55,849 nt of DNA from an uncultured Alistipes sp. (GCA_900550375.1 URRP01000010.1:1-55849), one strand, 5' to 3'. Positions 41,162 to 50,242 are shown, counted from the first letter of the stretch. Notes: a model not told the origin generated them from the letters alone. Numbers and translations are program-made.

Positions 41162-42580
41162 TTATCCGGCCTGCACCTTCGTCAGTCCCCGTTCGGCGGC
41201 CAGCCGCTCCATCAGGGCGTAGGCCTCGTCGTAGTCGTTGCGGATTTCACCGTCGAGGATGGCGTTCTTGATCCGCTCCTTGATCTCCCCGATAGCGCGG
41301 CAGGGCGACAGGCCATAGGTCTGCATGATGATCTCGCCCGTCACGGGCGGCTGGAAGTTGCGGATGCGGTCGCGCTCCTCCAGATCGGTCATCTTCTCGC
41401 GCACCAACCGGAAGTTGGCCATATACCGCTTCACCTTCGCGTCGATGCCCGAGGTTATGTCGGCTTCGCACAGCGTCATCAGCTTCTCGACGTCATCGCC
41501 CGCCTCGAACAGCAGCCGCCGCACGGCCGAATCGGTCACCTGATCCTCCGAAAGGATGATCGGCCGCAGGTGGAGGAAGACCATCTTCTGCACGAACTTC
41601 ATGTGCTCGTTCATCGGCAGCTTCATGCGCCGGAAGATCTGCGGTACCATCTTCGACCCCAGCGTCTCGTGCGAATGGAACGTCCACCCCGTCTGCGGAT
41701 CGTAGGCCTTGGTGAGCGGCTTGGCGATGTCGTGCAGCACGGCCGCCCAGCGCAGCCACAGGTCGTCGCTCTTCTCGGCCACGTTGTCGAGGACCTTGAG
41801 CGTATGGTAGAAATTGTCCTTATGCGCATGTTTCCCGACTCGTTCGACCCCCTTGAGTGCCTGCATCTCGGGGAAGATCAGCGCCAGCAGCCCCGATCGT
41901 TCGAGCAGGTCGAAGCCGTAGGAGGGCACGGGCGACGCGACGATCTTGTTCAGTTCGGCGGCGATTCGTTCGCGCGAGACGATGCGGATACGGTCGCGGT
42001 TGCGCCGGATTGCGTCAAAAGTCTCGGGCAGAATATCGAAGCGCAGCTGGGCGGCGAAACGCACGGCCCGCATCATACGCAGCGGATCGTCCGAAAAGGT
42101 GACGTCTGCGTCGCACGGCGTGCGGATGATCCGCTCGCGCAGGTCGCGCATACCGTCGAACGAATCGACCAGCTCTCCGAACGTATCCCCGTTCAAAGAC
42201 CACGCCAGCGCATTGATCGTGAAATCACGGCGCCGCTGATCGTCGGCGAGCGTCCCCTCCTCGACGGCGGGCTTGCGCGAATCGGCCGAATAGGACTCCT
42301 TGCGCGCCCCGACGAACTCCACCTCCATGCCTCCGGCGCGCAGCATCGCCGTCCCGAAGGTCTTGAAGACCGACAGGCGCGTATGCAGCTCGGCGGCCAG
42401 CGCTTCGGCCACGGCGATTCCGCTTCCCACGACCACCACGTCGATGTCCGTGCAGGGACGTCCCAGATAAAAATCGCGCACGTAACCGCCTACCACGTAG
42501 GCGCGCACGCCCATCGCATCGACCAGACGCGAAATGCGACGGAAGAGCGGATCGGAGAGCGGCAGAAGGCTGTCGTCCAT
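41162..42580 (-). CDS. cca: CCA-adding tRNA nucleotidyltransferase with HD domain
   Basis: Adds or repairs the 3'-CCA end of tRNAs. 472 aa. The class II nucleotidyltransferase head has VGGYVRDFYLGRPCTDIDVV (about 30-50, with the DxD metal site) and RRDFTINALAW; a tRNA-binding helical region follows, then an HD domain with WAAVLHDIAKP (about 275-285). ATG at 42580 shares its A with the TGA of pdxJ (TGATG), so the two genes are translationally coupled. A poly(A)-polymerase role is less likely in this phylum. Confidence 0.93.
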   Translation of the reverse strand: MDDSLLPLSDPLFRRISRLVDAMGVRAYVVGGYVRDFYLGRPCTDIDVVVVGSGIAVAEALAAELHTRLSVFKTFGTAMLRAGGMEVEFVGARKESYSADSRKPAVEEGTLADDQRRRDFTINALAWSLNGDTFGELVDSFDGMRDLRERIIRTPCDADVTFSDDPLRMMRAVRFAAQLRFDILPETFDAIRRNRDRIRIVSRERIAAELNKIVASPVPSYGFDLLERSGLLALIFPEMQALKGVERVGKHAHKDNFYHTLKVLDNVAEKSDDLWLRWAAVLHDIAKPLTKAYDPQTGWTFHSHETLGSKMVPQIFRRMKLPMNEHMKFVQKMVFLHLRPIILSEDQVTDSAVRRLLFEAGDDVEKLMTLCEADITSGIDAKVKRYMANFRLVREKMTDLEERDRIRNFQPPVTGEIIMQTYGLSPCRAIGEIKERIKNAILDGEIRNDYDEAYALMERLAAERGLTKVQAG

Positions 42581-43293
42581 CAATTCAGGCAGCGTTTATA
42601 GAGTCCGACTGTATTTTCCAGCCCCAGATAGAGGGCATCGCTGATAAGCGCATGACCGATCGACACCTCGTCGGTCCACGGAATGCATTCGACGAAATAG
42701 CGCAGATTTTCCAGATCGAGGTCGTGGCCGGCGTTCAGCCCCAACCCGCAGCGGCGCGCCTCCTCGGCGGCAGCGGCGTAGGGAGCGATCGCCCGTACCG
42801 GATCGGCAGCGTATTCGTGCGCGTAGGACTCGGTGTAAAGCTCCACCCGGTCGGCACCGCACGCGGCGGCGCCCCGTACCATCTCGGCCACGGGATCGAC
42901 GAAGATCGAGACGCGGATGCCGAGCCGTTTGAACCGTTCGCACGTCGCCTGCAGAAAATCGCGGTGCGCCACCGTGTTCCAGCCGGCATTGGAGGTGACG
43001 GCATCCACGGCGTCGGGCACGAGCGTCACCTGCGTGGGACGCACCTCCTCCACCAGCGCGACAAAGCTGTCGATCGGATTTCCTTCGATGTTGAACTCGG
43101 TGGTAAGCACGCGCTTCAGCTCCCGCACGTCGTCGTAACGGATATGCCGGGCATCGGGGCGAGGATGCACCGTGATACCGTCGGCACCGAAACGTTCGAT
43201 GTCGAGCGCAGCACGCACGACGTCGGGCCGGTTGCCGCCGCGCGAATTACGCACCACGGCAATCTTATTGATGTTCACACTCAACTTTGTCAT
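42580..43293 (-). CDS. pdxJ: Pyridoxine 5'-phosphate synthase
   Basis: TIM-barrel enzyme that condenses 1-deoxyxylulose 5-phosphate with aminoacetone 3-phosphate to pyridoxine 5'-phosphate. 237 aa, standard size. Seen: LSVNINKIAVVRNSRGGNRP at the start, GITVHPRPDARHI (catalytic His), VTLVPD, and GLGLNAGHDLDLENL near residue 190. First gene of the pdxJ-cca unit, divergent from nadK. Confidence 0.97.
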   Translation of the reverse strand: MTKLSVNINKIAVVRNSRGGNRPDVVRAALDIERFGADGITVHPRPDARHIRYDDVRELKRVLTTEFNIEGNPIDSFVALVEEVRPTQVTLVPDAVDAVTSNAGWNTVAHRDFLQATCERFKRLGIRVSIFVDPVAEMVRGAAACGADRVELYTESYAHEYAADPVRAIAPYAAAAEEARRCGLGLNAGHDLDLENLRYFVECIPWTDEVSIGHALISDALYLGLENTVGLYKRCLN

Positions 43294-43302
43294 ATTTTTC
43301 GC

Positions 43303-43393
43303 TATATTTGCCTCAATAAATGCCAGCTCGGATAGGCTGCGTCGCGACAGAACAAGCGGTGCTTGATTCTATGTCCGGCTCACTTATCTTTGC
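43303..43393 (+). repeat. Dispersed promoter/leader element, copy at nadK
   Basis: About 82-base unit bounded by TATATTTGC and TATCTTTGC. It contains AGCTCGGATAGGCTGC (43325-43340), matching the mreB copy in 14 of 16 bases, and a hairpin at 43346-43375 with tip CAAGC-GGT-GCTTG. Compared with mreB, both arms differ but pairing is kept. Confidence 0.65.
43363..43392 (+). promoter_or_regulatory. nadK promoter
   Basis: TTG (43363-43365), 19-base spacer, TATCTTTG (43385-43392). The TTG lies in the right arm of the repeat hairpin. A second -7 box, TATATTTG, is at 43303-43310. Confidence 0.65.
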
Positions 43394-43427
43394 GCGGTAA
43401 AGTTACTAATTTTTCGGGACTTCAGAG

Positions 43428-44312
43428 ATGAAACTACTGCTTTTTTCCCGCCGGGGCGTCGTCCACGCGGTCGACGAATTACGGCGCACGTTCGCCGCTA
43501 TCGCCCGCTACGGCTTCGACTTCGTTGTAAACAAAGAGTTTGCCGAAACGATCCGCGCGCTGGGGGCAGCGCAAATTCCCGCCGAAAAGGAGTACGACTC
43601 CGCCGCATGTCCGGTCGCCGACGGCGACGACGCGGTGATGGTCTGCTACGGCGGCGACGGCACGCTGCTCGAAGGGATTCGGATGCTGGGCGGCGCGCCC
43701 GTGCCGGTGGTGGGGATCAACGCCGGCCACATGGGATTCCTCACCGGCGGCCGCAAGGAGGCCATCGAGGAACTTTTCGGCGAGATCGCACGCGGCAGTC
43801 TGCGCATCGAGCAACGGACGATGCTGCACATCGAGGGCTGCGTCGAAGGGATGCCGCAGGGGGCGCTTGCCGTCAACGAAGCGGCCGTACAGCGCAGCGG
43901 CGCAGGGATGATCTCGGTGGAGTGCTACGTCGACGACCAGCAGGTAGCCACCTACTACGGCGACGGCGTGATCGTCTCCACACCTACGGGATCGACAGCC
44001 TACTCGCTCAGCGCCGGCGGGCCGGTCGTAGCGCCGGGATGCCGGTGTCTGGTGATCTCGCCGCTGGCCCCGCACAACCTCACGATGCGTCCCGTCGTGG
44101 TTCCCGACACGAGCTGCGTAATGCTGCGCGTGCGCACGCGGCGTTCGGCCGTGACCCTTTCGCTCGACAATACCGCCTACGACGTGGCCGACGAAACCGA
44201 AATTCGGGTCTCGCTCTCCGAAAAACGAATCTTTCTGGGACAGGCACACAATATCTCGTTTTACGACACGTTAAGAGACAAGATGATGTGGGGAGTCGAT
44301 ATTCGGGACTGA
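43428..44312 (+). CDS. nadK: NAD kinase
   Basis: Phosphorylates NAD to NADP with ATP or polyphosphate in the cytosol. 294 aa, standard. Glycine-rich catalytic motif CYGGDGTLLEGIRMLGG (about 71-87) with the conserved Asp, then GINAGHMGFLTG, and TPTGSTAYSLSAGGPVVAP (about 185-203). All key residues are present. Monocistronic as far as I can tell; uppS has its own promoter downstream. Confidence 0.97.
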   Translation: MKLLLFSRRGVVHAVDELRRTFAAIARYGFDFVVNKEFAETIRALGAAQIPAEKEYDSAACPVADGDDAVMVCYGGDGTLLEGIRMLGGAPVPVVGINAGHMGFLTGGRKEAIEELFGEIARGSLRIEQRTMLHIEGCVEGMPQGALAVNEAAVQRSGAGMISVECYVDDQQVATYYGDGVIVSTPTGSTAYSLSAGGPVVAPGCRCLVISPLAPHNLTMRPVVVPDTSCVMLRVRTRRSAVTLSLDNTAYDVADETEIRVSLSEKRIFLGQAHNISFYDTLRDKMMWGVDIRD

Positions 44313-44344
44313 TACGCCCGCTCAAAGCAAAATTAAAATCAGGA

Positions 44345-44377
44345 TTGCTTTATTTCGGATTAAATTCCCTATATTTG
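44345..44377 (+). promoter_or_regulatory. uppS promoter, close to the start codon
   Basis: TTG (44345-44347), 22-base spacer, TATATTTG (44370-44377). The ATG is only 8 bases further, so the message is leaderless or nearly so. Confidence 0.65.
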
Positions 44378-44385
44378 TGGCTTAT

Positions 44386-45105
44386 ATGAGCGAACCAAAA
44401 CTCACACCCCGACACGTCGCGATCATCATGGATGGCAACGGCCGCTGGGCGCAACTGCGCGGCAAAGAGCGTTATTACGGTCACATGCAGGGCGTTGAAC
44501 CGGTGCGCGCCACCGTACGGGCCGCCATCCGCAACGGGGTGCGTTACCTGACGCTCTATGCTTTTTCGACCGAGAACTGGGGGCGTCCCGCCGAAGAGAT
44601 CGACGCGCTGATGGAACTTTTCTGCCGGAGCGTCGTCAGCGAAACGCCCGAATTGCGTAAACAGGGGGTACGCATCGCCATGATCGGCGACCGCAGCCGA
44701 TTTCCAGCAAAGGTGCAGGAGTATCTCGCTCAGGCCGAACGGGAAACCGCCGGCGGAGAGCGGCTGACGCTCATACTGGCACTCAACTACTCGTCGCGCA
44801 GCGAACTGACACGCGCCGTGCGTCTGCTGGCCGAACGGGTCGCAGCAGGAGAACTGCCGGCCGAGGCGATCGACGAACAAACCATCAGCGGCGCACTCTA
44901 TACGGCCCCTTATCCCGATCCCGATCTGGTAATCCGCACCAGCGGAGAGATGCGGCTCAGCAATTTTCTGCTGTGGCAGTCCTCCTATGCAGAACTTTAT
45001 TTCCCCGAAGTGTTGTGGCCCGACTTCACGGAGGCCGACTTCGACCGCGCGACGGAGCTTTTCGCTCAACGCGACCGGCGTTTCGGATTAGTCCAAGAGA
45101 ATTAG
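44386..45105 (+). CDS. uppS: Isoprenyl (undecaprenyl diphosphate) synthase
   Basis: Cis-prenyltransferase that extends farnesyl diphosphate to the C55 lipid carrier for peptidoglycan and surface glycans. 239 aa. Seen: HVAIIMDGNGRWAQLRGK (catalytic Asp in MDGNGRW, about 17-23), LTLYAFSTENWGRP, and near the C-terminus DLVIRTSGEMRLSNFLLWQ and YAELYFPEVLWPDF. ATG 44386 is used. bamA follows after 23 bases in the same run, as in many Bacteroidota. Confidence 0.97.
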   Translation: MSEPKLTPRHVAIIMDGNGRWAQLRGKERYYGHMQGVEPVRATVRAAIRNGVRYLTLYAFSTENWGRPAEEIDALMELFCRSVVSETPELRKQGVRIAMIGDRSRFPAKVQEYLAQAERETAGGERLTLILALNYSSRSELTRAVRLLAERVAAGELPAEAIDEQTISGALYTAPYPDPDLVIRTSGEMRLSNFLLWQSSYAELYFPEVLWPDFTEADFDRATELFAQRDRRFGLVQEN

Positions 45106-45128
45106 GAACAAAAGAGTTACAAAAATAG

Positions 45129-47717
45129 ATGAATCGTTTACGGAAGATATGCCTGACAATCGCAGCTTCGCTGTTTTGTGTCAACGGCATATTCGCACAA
45201 GTGGAGAAGACCCCGGCGGATACCACTGCCGTCAATGTGACGACCGCCCCGCAAAGCGCTGCGGCCGATGACGCAGAGCAGACGCTGCCGCCCTTCGACG
45301 AGAACGCTCCCATTATGAAGGGGACGCCCAAACGTTATTTCATCCGCAAGATCAATCTGCGCGGCATCGAATTCCTCAACAAAACCGTCGTACAGGCCTC
45401 TACGGGACTTGTGCCGGGCGATTCCATCTATCTGCCGAGCAACAACATCTCGGACGTGATCGCCAAGCTGTGGAACCAGCGACTGTTCGCCGATGTCAAG
45501 GTCGGCGCCACGATCGACGGCGACAGCGTGGATATGGAGATCTCGGTGCGCGAACGGCCGCGCGTCTACCGCTGGCTCTTCGAGGGCGAAGGGGTCGGCA
45601 AGGGGCGTCAGAAGGATATTATCGAGAAGCTGCAACTCAAGACGGGCGGAGAGTTGTCGGACTACGTGATCGACAAGAACACGAAGCTCATCAAGAAATA
45701 TTTCGCCGAAAAAGCCTTCCGCAATGCGGAGGTGAACGTGCGCATCGAGAACGATCCGGTCATCCAGAACGCCGTGAACGTCACCTTCGTGATCGACCGC
45801 AAACGCAAGGTCAAGATCGGCAAGATCAATTTCCACGGCAACGAACAGTTCAAGGACAAGCGTCTGCGCCGTACCTTCAAGAAGACCCATCAGAAGAGCA
45901 TCAACTTCTTCAAGTCGTCGAAACTCAAAGAGGGCGACTACGATACCGACAAGGAGAACCTGATCGACTTCTACAACTCGAAGGGTTACCGTAACTTCAC
46001 GATTCTGAGCGACTCGATCTACCCGATCAACGACCACCGTCTGGGCATCGACCTCTCGGTATCGGAAGGCAACAAATACTATATCCGCGGCATCAAATGG
46101 ATCGGAAACTCGGTCTACCCGACCGACCAGCTGCAACGCATGTTCGGCGTCAAAGCGGGCGACACTTACGATAAGAAAACCATCAACAAGCGGCTGGGCT
46201 ACGGCAAGGAGGACAACCCCGAGGATATGTCGATCAAGTCGCTCTACCAGAACAACGGCTACCTGATGTCGCAGATCGAACCGGCCGAAATCATCATCGG
46301 CGCCGACTCGATCGATATGGAGATGAAAATTTTCGAGGGCAAGCAGTTCTCGATCAACAATGTGGGTATTTCGGGCAACCTGCGCGTCAACGACGAGGTG
46401 ATCCGCCGCGAGCTTTACACCCTGCCGGGCGAATTGTACAACCGTGCGCTGCTGATGCAGACCATCCGTCAGCTGGCAGGCATGGGGCACTTCGATCAGG
46501 AAAAGATCATGCCCGACATCAAACCCGTATCGAACGAGCTGGTGGACATCAACTGGCCGCTCGAAGAGCAGGCCAGCGACCAGTTCAACGTCGCCGGCGG
46601 CTGGGGCTCTGGAACCTTCGTCGGTTCGGTCGGCATCACGCTCAACAACCTCTCGATCCGTAACTTCTTCAAGAAGGGATCGTGGCGTCCCTATCCGATG
46701 GGACAGAACCAGAAGTTCTCGATCTCGGCACAGACCAACGGAACTTATTACAAGGCGCTGGCCATGAGTTTCACCGATCCGTGGCTGGGCGGCCGCAAGC
46801 CCAACTCGTTCACGCTGTCGGTGCACCTCTCGGAGCAGAACAACGCCTACTATTTCTGGCAGACCTCCACGCAGCACTTCCGCACGACGGGCGTCGCCGC
46901 CGGTCTGGGCAAACGTCTGCGGTGGCCCGATCCCAACTTCTCGTTCTACGCCGAAGCCTCCTACGAGCGCTACGCGCTGAAAAACTGGAACTACTTCGTG
47001 ATGAAGAACGGCGCGGCCAATACACTGGCACTGAAATTGGTCCTTTCGCGCAGCACGGTCAGCCAGCCGATCTATCCGCGCAGCGGTTCGGAGTTTACCG
47101 TCTCCGTACAGCTCACTCCGCCCTACTCGCTGTGGGACGGTAAGGATTACGCCGACGCAAACCTGCCCGACGAGGAGCGTTACCACTGGATCGAGTACCA
47201 CAAATGGCAGTTGAAGAGCAAGTGGTACTTCCCGCTCACCAACAACCAGAACCTCGTGCTGATGGCCGCCGCTGAGATGGGCTATCTGGGTCATTACAAT
47301 AAAAACAAGGTATCGCCTTTCGAGCGGTTCGAGGTCGGCGGCGACGGTATGTCGGGATATAATATGTACGGTATCGACATCATCGCCATGCGCGGTTACG
47401 AGGATGGTGCGCTCGACCCGTCGAGCAACTACTCGGTGGCCTACAACAAATACACGATGGAGCTGCGTTACCCCGTGATTCTGAAACCTTCGTCGCAGAT
47501 CTACGTGCTGGGCTTCCTCGAAGGCGGTAACGCATTCGACTCGTGGAAGCAGTTCTCGCCCTTCAAGATCAAGCGCGCAGCCGGTTTCGGCGTTCGCCTC
47601 TATCTGCCGGTAGTGGGTATGCTGGGTATCGACTGGGGATACGGCTTCGACGCACCCGCCAACCAGACCGGCAAGAGCGGCAGCCAGATCCACTTCATGA
47701 TGGGACAACAATTCTAA
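45129..47717 (+). CDS. bamA: Outer-membrane protein assembly factor BamA
   Basis: Omp85-family protein that folds and inserts beta-barrel proteins in the outer membrane. 862 aa: signal peptide (1-24, ending NGIFAQ), an acidic linker, several POTRA domains (first about 70-140, FIRKINLRGIEFLN; later VKIGKINFHGNEQFKDKRLR and FSINNVGISGNLRVNDEVIR), then a barrel from about residue 480 to the C-terminal Phe (IHFMMGQQF). Longer than E. coli BamA (810), as usual in this phylum. Its client chaperones, two OmpH/Skp proteins, are encoded next. Confidence 0.97.
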   Translation: MNRLRKICLTIAASLFCVNGIFAQVEKTPADTTAVNVTTAPQSAAADDAEQTLPPFDENAPIMKGTPKRYFIRKINLRGIEFLNKTVVQASTGLVPGDSIYLPSNNISDVIAKLWNQRLFADVKVGATIDGDSVDMEISVRERPRVYRWLFEGEGVGKGRQKDIIEKLQLKTGGELSDYVIDKNTKLIKKYFAEKAFRNAEVNVRIENDPVIQNAVNVTFVIDRKRKVKIGKINFHGNEQFKDKRLRRTFKKTHQKSINFFKSSKLKEGDYDTDKENLIDFYNSKGYRNFTILSDSIYPINDHRLGIDLSVSEGNKYYIRGIKWIGNSVYPTDQLQRMFGVKAGDTYDKKTINKRLGYGKEDNPEDMSIKSLYQNNGYLMSQIEPAEIIIGADSIDMEMKIFEGKQFSINNVGISGNLRVNDEVIRRELYTLPGELYNRALLMQTIRQLAGMGHFDQEKIMPDIKPVSNELVDINWPLEEQASDQFNVAGGWGSGTFVGSVGITLNNLSIRNFFKKGSWRPYPMGQNQKFSISAQTNGTYYKALAMSFTDPWLGGRKPNSFTLSVHLSEQNNAYYFWQTSTQHFRTTGVAAGLGKRLRWPDPNFSFYAEASYERYALKNWNYFVMKNGAANTLALKLVLSRSTVSQPIYPRSGSEFTVSVQLTPPYSLWDGKDYADANLPDEERYHWIEYHKWQLKSKWYFPLTNNQNLVLMAAAEMGYLGHYNKNKVSPFERFEVGGDGMSGYNMYGIDIIAMRGYEDGALDPSSNYSVAYNKYTMELRYPVILKPSSQIYVLGFLEGGNAFDSWKQFSPFKIKRAAGFGVRLYLPVVGMLGIDWGYGFDAPANQTGKSGSQIHFMMGQQF

Positions 47718-47749
47718 GCGGTGTGGCAATAAATTTGAAAGAATTTTGT

Positions 47750-47757
47750 TATATTTG
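47750..47757 (+). promoter_or_regulatory. -7 box for the OmpH/Skp pair
   Basis: TATATTTG 27 bases before the ATG at 47785. It suggests the chaperones can be expressed apart from bamA. Confidence 0.5.
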
Positions 47758-47784
47758 TATAACAATGCTTAAAACGTGAAAAGA

Positions 47785-48288
47785 ATGAAGCGTCTGTTTT
47801 TAACCGTCGTACTGGTTGCAGCCGGATGGTGCGCCTACGCACAGAATTACATGATCGTCAACAGCGAGAAGATCTTCAAATCGATCGAAGCCTACAATAC
47901 CGCCCTCAAGGATCTCGACAAGATGGCCGAGGAGTATCAGAAACAGGTGGACGACAAATTTGCCGAGATCGAAACGCTCTACAACAACTATCAGCAGCAG
48001 AAAGCCTCGCTGTCGGCCGCTACGCGGCAGGTGCTCGAGGATACGATCCTGAGCAAAGAGAAGGACGCCACGGCATTGCAGGAGTCGCTTTTCGGCAAGG
48101 ACGGGACGCTGATGAAGAAACGTCTGGAGCTGATCCAGCCGATTCAAAAGAAGGTATTCGACGCCATCAACGCCTACGCCGCGGGGCACGGCTACGATCT
48201 GGTGCTCGACTCGGCTTCGAATCCCACGCTGCTGTACAACGCCCCGAAGCTCGATCAGACGGAAGGGGTGATCAAGAGTCTGAAATAA
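47785..48288 (+). CDS. OmpH/Skp-family periplasmic chaperone (first copy)
   Basis: 167 aa with a signal peptide (MKRLFLTVVLVAAGWCAYAQ). The mature protein follows the Skp plan: a short beta start (YMIVNSEKIFKSIEAYNTAL), long coiled-coil arms rich in Lys/Glu/Gln (about 40-110), and a C-terminal strand (YDLVLDSASNPTLLYNAP). Skp trimers hold unfolded outer-membrane proteins on the way to BamA. A GTG three codons earlier (47776) is an alternative start. Differs clearly from the second copy downstream. Confidence 0.88.
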   Translation: MKRLFLTVVLVAAGWCAYAQNYMIVNSEKIFKSIEAYNTALKDLDKMAEEYQKQVDDKFAEIETLYNNYQQQKASLSAATRQVLEDTILSKEKDATALQESLFGKDGTLMKKRLELIQPIQKKVFDAINAYAAGHGYDLVLDSASNPTLLYNAPKLDQTEGVIKSLK

Positions 48289-48316
48289 CATCAAAAAATC
48301 AATCACATTAACTCTC

Positions 48317-48880
48317 ATGAAAAAAATCTTTAAAATCGTTCTGATGGTCGCCGTCGTTGCGGGTTCGACCTCGGTCTTTGCTCAGAAACTCGGCCGGATC
48401 AACATGCAGGAGCTGGTTTTCGCAATGCCGGAGACCACCGAAATGCAGAAAAACCTCGAAGCCTACCAGAAGGAGCTGCAGGATCAACTCGAAACCATCG
48501 GCGTGGAATTCAACAATAAACTCAACGAATACACCAAGCAGGTCAGCGACAAGACGTCGACCATGTCCGACTCGGTACGTCAGCTCAAAGAGAAAGAGCT
48601 GAACGACCTGAAGAACCGCTACGACGAGTTCGTACAGGTTTCGCAGCAGGATATGCAGAAGAAGCAGGGCGAACTGCTCGAGCCGATCGTCATCAAGGCA
48701 CAGGACGCCGTGAAGGAGGTATCGAAAGCGGGCGGCTATACCGTCGTATACGACACCTCGGTCAATGCCGTGGCTTATTTCGACGAGGCTGTGGTTACGG
48801 ATATCCTGCCGGCCGTGAAAGCGAAGCTGGGTATCAAGGATGCACCCGCGGCAGCTCCCGCTGCTCCGGCTGCAAAATAA
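48317..48880 (+). CDS. OmpH/Skp-family periplasmic chaperone (second copy)
   Basis: 187 aa with a signal peptide (MKKIFKIVLMVAVVAGSTSV, cut after FAQ). Mature N-terminus KLGRINMQELVFAMPETTEM, coiled-coil arms (about 45-125) and C-terminal GGYTVVYDTSVNAVAYFDEA. An alanine/proline tail (DAPAAAPAAPAAK) is added at the end. Together with the first copy it forms a bamA-ompH-ompH set, a common Bacteroidota arrangement. Terminated by a near-perfect hairpin. Confidence 0.92.
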   Translation: MKKIFKIVLMVAVVAGSTSVFAQKLGRINMQELVFAMPETTEMQKNLEAYQKELQDQLETIGVEFNNKLNEYTKQVSDKTSTMSDSVRQLKEKELNDLKNRYDEFVQVSQQDMQKKQGELLEPIVIKAQDAVKEVSKAGGYTVVYDTSVNAVAYFDEAVVTDILPAVKAKLGIKDAPAAAPAAPAAK

Positions 48881-48897
48881 GAGACCCTACATCGAAT

Positions 48898-48927
48898 AAA
48901 AAGTCCGCTCGATCGAGCGGACTTTTT
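48898..48927. terminator. Terminator after ompH pair
   Basis: Perfect 13-bp stem AAAAAGTCCGCTC/GAGCGGACTTTTT around GATC, with T tract in the plus direction and A tract for the convergent gene. Confidence 0.95.
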
Positions 48928-48952
48928 AGTTGCAGATCGTTTCCGGTTATCT

Positions 48953-49801
48953 TCAGGCCGTCGGTTCTTTTCCGCCGTCATTCTCGACGGGCGCTTCGGC
49001 AGGCGCTGCTCCGACGAACGCCAGCAATGCCGCGGCCGACACCTCCGGCTCCTCCAGAAATCCCATATGGCCCGACTCGGCGAGCCACACCACCTGCGCC
49101 TGCGGATGGGCGGCGGCCAGTTGCTCGGCGGCGGCGACAGGAATGTATTCATCCTTGCAGCCGAAGACGAAGAGCTGCCGCACCGACGAACGACGCAGCA
49201 TCTCGTTGCGGTCGGGACGTGCGATCATGCCGTTGAGAAGGGCCACGATGCCGTCGTCTTCCGTAAGATACACCTGTTCGGTCAGATCGGCAATGGCATC
49301 GGCCATCCGCCGCCGGTTGTCGGCGGCGAATCCGGCACCCGGCGCCACGCGGGCGAGCTGCTCCTTCTTGCCGGCCCGAATGAGGACGATCTCGCGGCGG
49401 CGATTCTCCTTCTTCTCCTCCGTATCGGCATTCGGCGTCGACGAGAAAAGCACCAGCCCGTCGAGCATCTGTGCATGGCGTTCGCAGAAAGCCAGCGCCA
49501 CGTAACCGCCCATCGAATGGCCCACGAGCGTACAACGCGCGATGCCGAGCTGCTGCAACGCATCGTAAACGACGTCGGCCAGATACTCCATCGTATGACA
49601 ATCGCCCTTGATCTCCGAAATGCCGTGCCCCGGCAGGTCGAGCGTCACGACCCGCACCCGCTTATACAACAAAGGGACGAAATCGTCCCACACGAACATC
49701 GACTCCAGATAGCCGTGCAGCAATACGACACAGCGTTCGCCCTGCTGCGAATCGCAAATGTGCAGGGCGGTCTGCCCTGCCATGATAAACTTTTCGATCA
49801 T
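48953..49801 (-). CDS. Alpha/beta-fold hydrolase
   Basis: 282-aa esterase/lipase-like enzyme. Oxyanion strand VVLLHGYLESMFVWDDF (about 25-41), nucleophile Ser96 in VGHSMGGYVAL, acid Asp217 in FGCKDEYIP and base His245 in ESGHMGFLEE: a complete triad. A helical cap is seen at about 125-200 with many charges. No signal peptide, so cytosolic. A start at the second Met (MAGQTALH) is possible. Substrate unknown. The 69-aa gene is 85 bases upstream on the same strand. Confidence 0.9.
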   Translation of the reverse strand: MIEKFIMAGQTALHICDSQQGERCVVLLHGYLESMFVWDDFVPLLYKRVRVVTLDLPGHGISEIKGDCHTMEYLADVVYDALQQLGIARCTLVGHSMGGYVALAFCERHAQMLDGLVLFSSTPNADTEEKKENRRREIVLIRAGKKEQLARVAPGAGFAADNRRRMADAIADLTEQVYLTEDDGIVALLNGMIARPDRNEMLRRSSVRQLFVFGCKDEYIPVAAAEQLAAAHPQAQVVWLAESGHMGFLEEPEVSAAALLAFVGAAPAEAPVENDGGKEPTA

Positions 49802-49886
49802 AGATACTTAGAAAATAACATTACCTCGCTGACCGTCCTGCTTTCGCATACCGGTCGGCGACGCATCTGCATCGACACGCGAACGG

Positions 49887-50096
49887 TTACTCCTCCCCGT
49901 CGTCGTAGTAATCGAGCACGGACTCCTGCTCGGCCTTGTAGCCGTATGAAGCGTCCTGCTCTTCGTCGTCGAACTGCGTATAGAGCGAATGCCGCTCCTT
50001 GCCGCTTTTTCGGTTGGGAGCGAGTTTCGTCGCCCGCTTGAAAACCTCTTCCGCGTCGGCCGCGCCGTTACGGCGGAAGTTCTTGACAGCTTTCAT
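49887..50096 (-). CDS. Small acidic conserved protein
   Basis: 69 aa, no signal and no membrane helix. A basic first half (FKRATKLAPNRKSGKERHSL) leads to an acidic end (FDDEEQDASYGYKAEQESVL followed by DYYDDGEE). I recall similar short proteins with KSGKERH and ESVLDY in other Bacteroidales, usually unnamed. The charge split suggests binding to nucleic acid or to a partner protein, but this is only a guess. Confidence 0.65.
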   Translation of the reverse strand: MKAVKNFRRNGAADAEEVFKRATKLAPNRKSGKERHSLYTQFDDEEQDASYGYKAEQESVLDYYDDGEE

Positions 50097-50194
50097 TGCC
50101 GGTGTAAATCGAATAAATGGTTAAACGTAAATTCGTTTTTCGCTTTCGCAAAGTAAGATATTTTTTTCAAATAGCGTGCAGTTCCCGTAAGAAA

Positions 50195-50226
50195 TTTGCC
50201 GGATCGGCGATTTATTCGTAATTTTG
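50195..50226 (+). promoter_or_regulatory. dapF promoter
   Basis: TTTG (50195-50198), 20-base spacer, TAATTTTG (50219-50226); ATG 16 bases later. Confidence 0.7.
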
Positions 50227-50242
50227 AAGGGTAAATAGGGTT

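Noticed and set aside
45138..47765. An 875-codon open frame on the minus strand opposite bamA
   Set aside because: Same antisense artefact; bamA has a signal peptide, POTRA domains and a barrel on the plus strand.
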